The translations under genes were made by a program, and so were the position numbers. The notes under the pieces were generated by a model. The model was given only the letters and a program-made list of their open reading frames with translations, had not been told where the DNA came from and did not search any database. From positions 6,906,199 to 6,970,198 of the forward strand of contig NC_052621.1 of the NCBI RefSeq assembly GCF_016545825.1: 64,000 nucleotides of DNA, in the 5' to 3' direction. Positions within the stretch are counted from its first letter, which is position 1; each line of letters begins with the position of its first letter. The stretch is from Eucalyptus grandis. Lineage: Eukaryota; Streptophyta; Magnoliopsida; Myrtales; Myrtaceae. Shown in pieces: positions 56,040-64,000 of this stretch.

Positions 56040-57900
56040 TTACAGAATGGATTTTTTGCTTTTTTATTTCCTTATGATGCATCAGCTTATTAAAATTACA
56101 AATATTTTCTTATTAATTACCTCGCAGAATTGCTCGTTTGTTTTCGTCGTATGTTGATGACATTTCGGTGTATTCCATGTTTCTTTGCGAAGGCAAACGG
56201 AAATATGCACGGGTGCGACGTACCTGAGACGAGAAATGCCGACCAAACTTTTACTAACCATTTTAGGCTCAACTCGATTGATCACTCGAAATTGATTCCG
56301 CTGATGTTTATTCGAGTTATTCGATTAGCTGTCGAGTTCAGTTTGAGATAACTTACGCACGATGTTGATAAATTTGAGAGCTTTATCAAGTAGTCAGTAA
56401 TGTTAGATCAAGCTTGAGTACAAGAACATGTGAATTTAGTCAATTGAAATTCCAACTTGGCAATTTAAATGGCTTCAATTTGAACTTGGCCATATTTTGT
56501 AACGTCTCTATTTCTCAATTTTTCTATTTTTTTTTCCCATAATATAAAAATAACATAAATCTATTTAAGTAACGTCGGCCAATTTTTCATTTTTAGGAAC
56601 AAATCAATAGCTAGGGAATAAATTTGGAACAAAAATAATAAGAAATATATATATAAATAAATAAAAACCCACTTCTTTGTTTCTTGAAACAAGAGGTATT
56701 CGGACCAAACCGTTTGAAAAACAGGTTTGGGAATTGGTTCCTATTGGAATCGGTCTGAATCAAGTTCCAAATTTTTGGAGTTGGTTGTAACTAGTCCAAG
56801 AACAAGTTCCGAATTAATACCCACTGTAAAATCGGATTGAACTGTCCTATTGCATAACTGATTTCAGAAATAGTTTCAAAACTGGTTTTAGAAGCTAAAA
56901 AGCCAAAATCCTAGTTTCTTTTTCTCATAAATTCTAACCTTAACACTCTTTCGTCCTTTCATCTTCCCCTAAATTTTTATGGATGAATGGGAATTTTATA
57001 ATTTATGTTTTATATTACGTGTTTGAACTTTTGTCGTTTATAACTATACATGACTACATATTCATCTTATGGATTGTTATTTTTTGCGAATTAGGATTTT
57101 TGTTGTTCATTTTTTTACTTTCAATTGTTTCGTTACTCATAATCTCATATAATTTAACTGTAAAAATTGAACCAAAATAAGGAACAAAAAATATAAAACA
57201 AGTTATTGGGTAGACCTTAGAATTGGATTGGAAAAACAAAGTAGTTTCCATAACCGATTCTCGGCAAACAAGGTAGGCTACAGGATCCAAAACTGAGAAA
57301 CGATTATAATAAGGTAAGTTCCAAGTTCCTATCCATCCAAAAAATGAGAAACGATTATAACAAGGCCCGGCGACCAGTTAGAGACGAGGCCCGGCAACCT
57401 CATCGGCTTCGAGGGAGCCTTACAGGCCTTCAACTGTGAGGTCGAGCATCGGCTAGCCACAATGAAGCTCCCCCGAGGTCGGCGGCCATCACCGAGGCCT
57501 GGCAACCAACTAGAAAAGGAAGAAGAAGAAATGGAAAAAGAAGAGAAAAATTCAAAATTAGAAAATCTTAGAAAATTATTGAAAACCTTTAAAAAAATCT
57601 ACATCACAAAAAGATTTTAGAATCATTCCAAACACATTAATACTATATTTATATTCCGAGAATAGAAATTTTATACGGTTACCAAATACAATAGAAATTT
57701 TATACAGTTACCAAATACATTTGAATGCTTAGAAACTATTTTTGAACTGAAATTGTTCACGGAAATAAAAAAATATTACCAAACACACCGACATTATCTA
57801 TGGTTCAATCTGCATATGAATTTAAAAAAATGGAAATTGACCTGAAATTGCTACGAGAGATTAGCTCAAGTACGACAGTCACGAAATACGACCCTTACAC
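56040..57900. other. intergenic, upstream side of reductase gene
   Basis: No gene is supported. 56690-57340 is rich in GGTTC/GAACC words like 44590-45130. A GC-rich island at 57365-57515 (CCCGGCGACC, GAGGTCG, GCCTGGCAACC words) resembles the cores of the elements at 48722-49606 and 59552-60415, so a related non-autonomous element may be present. I could not define its ends. Confidence 0.4.
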
Positions 57901-58072
57901 CAAATTTGAACGCTACAACAATACACAGAGACCATAGTTTTAATGTCTCAATTTTTTCACTTCTGATGTAAGGTCTTTATTTGCAGAATGAGAATTTCCT
58001 GATGTTGGATGCTAGCGATACGTAACTCTTGATTTTTCACTCCACTCCTCACTTGTTTTAGTTGCACTGTTT

Positions 58073-58489
58073 TCAGACGTTCTTGTTTGTTTTCTTTCCA
58101 GCCATCCAGAGGACATACATTGACTGTTCCGCTTCGAATGCTAGTACGAAACAATACAGCCAGAACTTCATACACCTGGTAAAATACCCATCCAGAGCTG
58201 GGATGACCTGGCTTGCTATGTATCCAAAAATAATCATGAGCCCAGTAGAATGAGCAAGAGCAATGCAAATTAGAGGTTCTGAAAACTACTGAAAATTTTT
58301 ACCTTCGAAAACAAGTTCTATTGAGCTGAGGAGCCATTCAAAATGTTGATCAGATTTCTTGTCGCTTTTGACAAAAACACGTTTTTTTCCAGACATTGAT
58401 CGACGATCGGGGACCAGTGTGGCAATTGCTAAGACAACCCAAGCATTAACAAGGACGAGCAAAACTATGTTACTGATCAGTATAATTCA
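58073..58489 (-). CDS. 3' exon(s) of an unrecognised membrane protein
   Basis: On the minus strand, after a polypyrimidine tract and CTTACAG acceptor (58490), an open frame reads IILISNIVLLVLVNAWVVLA (one membrane segment), VPDRRSMSGKKRVFVKS (basic loop), and HFEWLLSSIELVFE. One TAG follows within a 24-base GT...AG stretch. The same frame then continues PLICIALAHSTGLMIIFGYIA (second membrane segment), MKFWLYCFVLAFEAEQSMYVLW and ends GKKTNKNV. The frame is kept across the 24 bases, so this is either a pseudogene with one stop or a site that was misread. Another hydrophobic stretch (58900-58740, minus) may be an upstream exon. I do not recognise the family. Confidence 0.4.
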
Positions 58490-58499
58490 CTGTAAGGAC

Positions 58500-59035
58500 A
58501 CCCAGTACCAGAAAAAAAATAACACTCCAAGACCTGACCAGCCAGATATGAAATGACTAGGACAAACCAAAGACAAGCTTCATGGATTTAAAACTCGAGG
58601 TATGATAATATTAAATTTCTCTCACACTAAGAGAAGCAACATCTAGATTACTCCAGACATGCTGAAGCAAGACCAGCAGAACCTTAGAAGATAATCCTAT
58701 AGCACATGGCTTCAACTCGTTCTATAGGGACAACATTAAGCCAGGAAGAACACACACAGATGTGTGCCAATCAGTAGCATCACAATATCCAGACGGCCAG
58801 AAAAGTAAAGCGAGGGGGGAAAATGGGAGCACACAGAACCTAGACATCCCAGGATCGCCCTCCTCAGCAACTGCGACCTATTTAAACATAGTATGACATA
58901 TAAAGACAGAGAATGTGCGACACAATACATTTCAATTCAAAAAGACAATCCAAAGGGAATACTGCTAAATAAGACGCAACTTCAAGGCCTAGTCCCCTAT
59001 TACCAAAGATAGCTGAATATGATGTACTTTAAGAT
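58500..59035. other. possible intron/upstream exon region of the membrane-protein gene
   Basis: The minus strand at 58885-58740 reads RSQLLRRAILGCLGSVCSHF and RLDIVMLLIGTHLCVFFLA after an AAATAG acceptor-like site, which could be an exon. No clear donor follows. Otherwise I see nothing. Confidence 0.3.
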
Positions 59036-59520
59036 CGAAGTTTCGCCATGAACAGCTGTTGAATGCCGCCTCATCCACCACGTCTCAGCTGTTTGACACT
59101 ATTCAAACTTGTATTCAAACTCAACTTGACATCTTCAGTGCACCTTAACTTTAAAGGAATACTAGAGATATTTGGATAATTCTGATGGTTTTCTATATCT
59201 CAAAATGATGCGAATATCTCTATTTGATTATACGTATCTTGATTAATATGTTATCTTAGTTAGTCATTTCATGAAGCCTATTAAATTGGGTGATGTAATC
59301 TTCTTTATAACATATCGAAATATATATAATTACTCTCTTTCGTATAACTTTCTTATAGATGTGATTTATTATTTAATTACTCTAACACTCCCTCCCACGC
59401 TTCATCTGTTTTTTTTTTTTTGCGTAGTACTAAGCATGGAAGTTTAATTAGAGAGGTAAATTAGATCTGAATATATTTGAACTCAGGACCTCGTGTTCTA
59501 ATAGTATGTGAATTCAAGAA
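59035..59520. repeat. composite module block A0 (TRIM-like), copy 2
   Basis: It matches 43327-43765 in order, from CCATGAACAGCTGTTGAATGC to CTAATAGTATGTGAATTC. At its left edge it shows the uninterrupted site GAAGTTTCGCCATGAAC, corresponding to the solo-LTR insertion point at 31487/43322. Confidence 0.5.
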
Positions 59521-59551
59521 GAAAAACCCAGCAAAGATCAAAGAAAGTATA

Positions 59552-60415
59552 AGGCCCTGCATGTTTTCATTTCTCGGATCTGTTTAAAAACAGATTTTGT
59601 GTTTTTTTGTTCCTGGGAACAAAAAAAGAACAGAAACGCGTTTGGTTGCACTTCTGTTCTTTTTTTGTTTTTGCGTTCCCGGAACAAAATTGAAACAAAA
59701 AAAGAAACAAAAAAAACTTGTTTTTGTTCCAAAACGATTTTGAAGAAACACTTCTTCTCCTTTTCTTCTTCTTCTCCCCTTCTCTTTTCTTCTCATTTTC
59801 TTCTTCTTTTTCTTTGGCCGGTCGCCGGCCTTGGCCATGGCCGGCGACCGGCCGTCGAGGGTCGGCGACCTCGCCGGAGCGTCGTCGGCCCCGGCAAGGC
59901 CGAGCCTCGCCTTGCCTGCCCGCGCAGGTGAGCCTTGCAGCCCCGGCGGGCCGAGCCTTGGCGGCCCCCGGCGAGGCTTGGCCTAGCCGGATCCGGGCGA
60001 GCGAGCCTCGCCCGCGTCGGCGAGGCCGAGCCTTGCCATGGCTGGGCGAGCTCGAGCTCGTCGGGGCCGACGATGCTCGACCTCGGCCGGATCCGGGCGA
60101 GGCTGAGCTCGCCCAACCAAGGCGAGGCCGAGCCTCGGCGGGGGCCGACGAGCCTCGCCATGGCTGGGCAAAGCTACCGGCCCCGTCGGCCGGTCGCCTA
60201 AAGAAAAAAATGAAAAATAAAATAAAAATATTAAAAAATTAAAAGAAACAAAAAAGAACATAAATTTACCAAACGTGTTTCTATTCATTTTTTATACCCG
60301 GAACAAATTAACCAAACACAACTTTATGGTCAAAAATTGTTCTCCGGAACATAAACATTTTTTTCTATTTCTATTCCCTAGAACAGTTTTGAACGAAACG
60401 TTACCAAACGCGCCT
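59552..60415. mobile_element. non-autonomous DNA element with GC-rich core
   Basis: It interrupts a composite module (A0-A2) that is continuous at 43765-43830. The left end AGGCCCTGCATG and right end (complement AGGCGCGTTTGG) are weakly inverted. Inner parts pair better (AGAAACGCGTTTGGTTGCAC on the left and, from the right, AGAAACACGTTTGGTAAATT; both sides have GTTCC..GGAAC words). The core (59815-60195) is strongly GC-rich with GGCCGG, CGGCGAGG and CGAGCCTCG repeats. I see no clear TSD and no transposase. Confidence 0.5.
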
Positions 60416-60429
60416 AACTCATTTGTGCG

Positions 60430-60614
60430 CAATACCAGTTAACGCACCTGTCATCCAAGCCAGTTAATGATTTCAAGAAACCATTTTATTTATTGGTGTT
60501 GTACTAGTCGAGATAGTCGGAATCCACTGTCCAATAGCAGTAAAGTCGCAAGGAACAGGAGAAATGGACTACCCAATTCAAACATAGCAGCCACAAATTC
60601 ATTGCTAAAGCTGG

Positions 60615-60650
<36 letters not shown>

Positions 60651-60760
60651 ATCGTCATAGACTACGGAGAATATTATCACAGATGTCGACGACAAACAAA
60701 AAGAAATGCCCATGGGATGCTTCAAGCGCCTGTGAACACACGAAAAGGAGGGACCCTTGT
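60430..60760. repeat. composite module block A2, copy 4
   Basis: It matches 43830-44135 (AGTCGGAATCCACTGTCCAAT, GGAACAGGAGAAATGGACTACCC, GGATATCGTCATAGACTACGG). It includes (GA)n at 60616-60646. Confidence 0.65.
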
Positions 60761-61054
60761 TTCCTACTCCTAATGTTTCTGCAGCAAACGGAATTTTGAC
60801 AAACCAAAAAGACATATCAAAAGACATATCGAATACTTCATGTACATGAATAAAATCATTTGTTCTGGAAGTCCACAGGTGCTATCCACTTGCCTCTTAC
60901 ATCAACTTTCCCATTTCTGGTTATTGCTTAACAATGGATACATTATCTGTTCTGTATAGTCAACAAGCTTTCTAGACCAGATTTACATAAACATTAAGCT
61001 CTTCATCAAAGAGTTTAGGCACAGCAACTTTTGCTTAAAAGTATGAGCAGCTCA

Positions 61055-61091
<37 letters not shown>

Positions 61092-61140
61092 CAAATCTGT
61101 AGACAAGCCCATAAGAAAGACAAGACAACATTCTAAAAGA
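60760..61140. repeat. composite module block A4, copy 3, with (CT)n
   Basis: It matches 44135-44560 closely. The (CT)n tract is at 61058-61088. Confidence 0.7.
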
Positions 61141-61217
61141 ATTGTTGAAAGTAGGGTTGAGTATGGTTCTTGAGTGGAACCAAAAACCTGAGAATTGGAC
61201 CCAAGGGAACCGGTTGA

Positions 61218-61399
61218 AGAAGTTTTGATTCCCACTCATTTGATGACTGGAAAGAGAAAAGCGTCCTCCATATACATCTAGGCGGAAAGAGAAAAGCGTT
61301 CCCATCGAGAATTTGAAGAAGTTTTGATTCCCACTCATTTGATGACTGGAAGTTCGAAGGCGAGTCTCTGTCCATCTGGATAATTCCTAATTCGTGGTC

Positions 61400-61400
<1 letters not shown>
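61218..61400 (+). pseudogene. hexokinase-derived fragment, copy 2 (internally duplicated)
   Basis: It carries TTTGATTCCCACTCATTTGATGACTGG twice (61218-61250 and 61320-61353). Between the two is the CGTCCTCCATATACATCTAGG block that encodes the VLxVHLG end of the hexokinase segment, and GAATTTGAAGAAG for EFEE. It matches 17770-17895, including the AATTCCTAATTCGTGGTCCT tail. It does not include the DLGxTNFRV part. Confidence 0.65.
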
Positions 61401-62122
<722 letters not shown>

Positions 62123-64000
62123 CTAATTGGAAATCCTTTTTACCACAACAGCGTCACCAGAACGATTCTCGATAATAGTGTGTACTGTCCCTGACCCGCA
62201 ACTTCTGATCACATTATGCTCCTTTAATCCCGACAGAACATTCGATTCTGAAAAATTCGAACTTTGGAATGGAGTCTGTTTTGGAGTTGAATCAAACCCA
62301 TCTCTCTTCTTTCGGAAAGCTCTGATTGTGAATATCGCCACCATCAAAACGAGTATCGCCACAGCAATGGCCAAGAGCACAATCAAGGCAAGTCTGGTCA
62401 GCCAGCTTTTGCTCCTTCTACGGGGATTGAGAATTGCAGACATTGAGCCTCATGAATGAATTGGCTGCACAGAGGCCCGGGTTGTCCAGGAAACTGGCAT
62501 CGTACATGGCGTTCTCTAACTCGTTTGGGATTCGTCCACTGAGGCGATTGGAGGATAAATTGAGAAGGTTCAGATTCAGCTGGCCGATTTCAGGAGGAAT
62601 CAAGCCAGACAGTTGGTTTTCGGACAGGTCCAACTGCGTGAGTACTGGTAGAAGACCAATTTTGCTAGGAATCGGTCCTGACAATTGATTGTGACTAAGA
62701 TTTAGAGTGCTCAAGGAGTTCCACGAAACAATAGCTGTAGGAAGGTTTCCAGAGAGCCCGTTCTGACCGAGCAAAAGCCTCGTCAGCTTAGGAAGCTCGG
62801 TCAATTCAGTCGGAACCGTGCCACTGAGGAGGTTATTACTGGCATCAAACACCACCAAGTTCCTCCACGAAGACACCATGCTCGGAATCTTCCCGAAGAA
62901 TTTGTTTTTGCTCATTTCGATCCGAGTGAGGTTTGGGGACAGCTCCTCAGGGAGCTCGCCAGTTAATCCATTACCACTCAAGATCAAAACCGTCAAGTTC
63001 CAGGACATCCAGAGTCCTCCAGGCACATTGCCGGTGAATCCATTGTTGTTCAACATCACGATGGACAAAGTACTGCAATTTCCAAGTGACTTGGGCAACT
63101 CCCCGCTGAGATTGTTGTCCATGACGGCCAACCCGAACATCGTGCCGCCATGGCACAGTTGTTCGGGCAATGCACCAGTCAAGCTGTTGAAGGCCACTTC
63201 GAATCTTCTGAGTGGGGAAAACTTGCCGAAGTCCGGGGGGATCATGCCCGATAGATTGTTGTTGGACAGCCTGACATCAGACAAAGCAGGAAGACGCCCG
63301 ATGCCTTCCGGGATTCCACCAGATAATTGATTGAACTGCAAACTCAAGATGGATAGATTCTTGAGCTTCCCAAAATCTTCAGGTATGTTCCCTGTCAAGT
63401 TATTAAAAGACAGATCGATCACGCTCAGGTTCACGGCGCTCACTGACTGAGGGATCAACCCGGACACGTTGGTCGTGTACACGTACAACTTGCTCAAGTT
63501 CCTCAGAGTAAAAATGCTGCCCGGGATCTCTCCCGTCAGTAGATTCCTCCCCAAATCCAAGTGCTCAAGAGCCTCCATATTCCCAATCGTCTCTGGGATT
63601 TCACCAATCAGGTTCGTCTGCACCATCGAGAAAAACCGCAGCTTCTTCAGGGCGGTAAAGTTCTGCGGTAGTTGTGATGGCACAAACTTGTCGTTGTACT
63701 CGAGCCTCAGTTCTTCGAGATCAGACAGGCCAAAAATCTCTTCAGGGTAAGTGCCATTGTACTCGAACTGGTAAAGGTGAAGGATCCTCAGCCTCCGCAG
63801 CCTCACAATCGATGCTGGGACATCGAATGAGAAGCTGTTGGCGGCAAGAATCAGGACCTGAAGATTGGCCATCCGGTCGATGTCGGATGGAATAGGACCT
63901 TCGAAGTAATTCTGGGACAGGTCGAGGTACACGAGCTTGGAACAGTTGTAGAGAACAGTGGGAAACCCTCCAGGAATGTTGTTGTAGGAGATGTCGAGCT
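62123..64000 (-). pseudogene. LRR receptor-like kinase ectodomain, frameshifted and truncated before the kinase
   Basis: The frame enters from beyond the window (64000) as LDISYNNIPGGFPTVLYNCSKL and runs to 62418. It has about 18 plant-type LRRs (LxxLxLxxNxLxGxIPxxhxxL) and an NPGLCAANSFMRLNVC capping motif. A one-base shift is needed between 62443 and 62418. The next frame has the RRRSK stop-transfer-like charges, a membrane segment (LALIVLLAIAVAILVLMVAIF, about 62395-62330), and ESNVLSGLKEHNVIRSCGSGTVHTI with a damaged Gly-rich loop. VVVKRISN (the ATP-binding Lys) is followed by a stop at 62123. Domain order and wording fit LRR-RLK subfamily XI (HSL1/At5g25930-like). About 270 kinase residues are missing, so signalling is not possible as written; a truncated receptor-like protein is conceivable. 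Confidence 0.85.

Noticed and set aside
59718..60242. ORFs of 110-174 codons on both strands in the GC-rich core
   Set aside because: They are open in several frames at once because the core lacks AT-rich stops, and carry low-complexity Arg/Ala/Pro.

Overview
This is a plant nuclear window, almost certainly from a eudicot. The evidence is the Ty1/copia and Ty3/gypsy elements with initiator-tRNA-Met primer sites, a MuDR-type transposase remnant, a plant LRR receptor kinase, and a plant 3-hydroxyisobutyrate-dehydrogenase-like gene. A woody species such as a Myrtaceae is only an impression. I see no bacterial or organellar gene set; the one organelle-like stretch is a 68-bp 16S rRNA scrap inside a retrotransposon.

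Layout. 1-2705 is the 3' part of a gypsy-type LTR cut by the window edge. 2706-5400 holds composite repeats. 5430-15830 is a three-layer nest: a MULE transposase pseudogene (5430-5902 and 14752-15830) is split by a minus-strand copia element (5903-14751, TSD TTACT), whose 5' LTR is split by a 4.2-kb solo LTR (10424-14613, TSD TCCAT). 15830-18130 is non-genic except for a hexokinase-derived fragment. 18131-31108 is a degenerate chromovirus-like gypsy element. It has very long LTRs, a plastid-like 16S fragment in gag, an antisense 2.4-kb solo LTR in its integrase (25917-28328, TSD ACCGC), and a deletion that removed its PPT and the start of its 3' LTR. 31488-43321 is a minus-strand solo LTR (TSD TTTTG) split by an 8.3-kb copia element (32083-40338, TSD AGAGG) that carries an extra ORF between RNase H and the 3' LTR. 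43327-54850 is a tandem array of composite modules, interrupted by another solo LTR (45202-48591), a long-TIR MULE-like element (48722-49606) and a gag fragment (52050-53458).

Host genes lie at the right end, all on the minus strand. They are a 3-hydroxyisobutyrate-dehydrogenase-like reductase (54959-55906) with two opposite single-base frameshifts, 3' exons of an unrecognised membrane protein (58073-58489), and the ectodomain of a subfamily-XI-like LRR receptor kinase (62123-64000) that is frameshifted and stops at the start of its kinase domain.

The most interesting signals are four. (i) A small reading frame (about 111-119 codons) is conserved in three copies of the long LTRs, downstream of conserved splice-like sites. 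(ii) A plastid 16S 530-loop fragment is embedded in a gypsy gag. (iii) The SIRE-type position of an extra copia ORF resembles plant transposon proteins. (iv) Several insertions can be confirmed against empty-site paralogues inside the same window.
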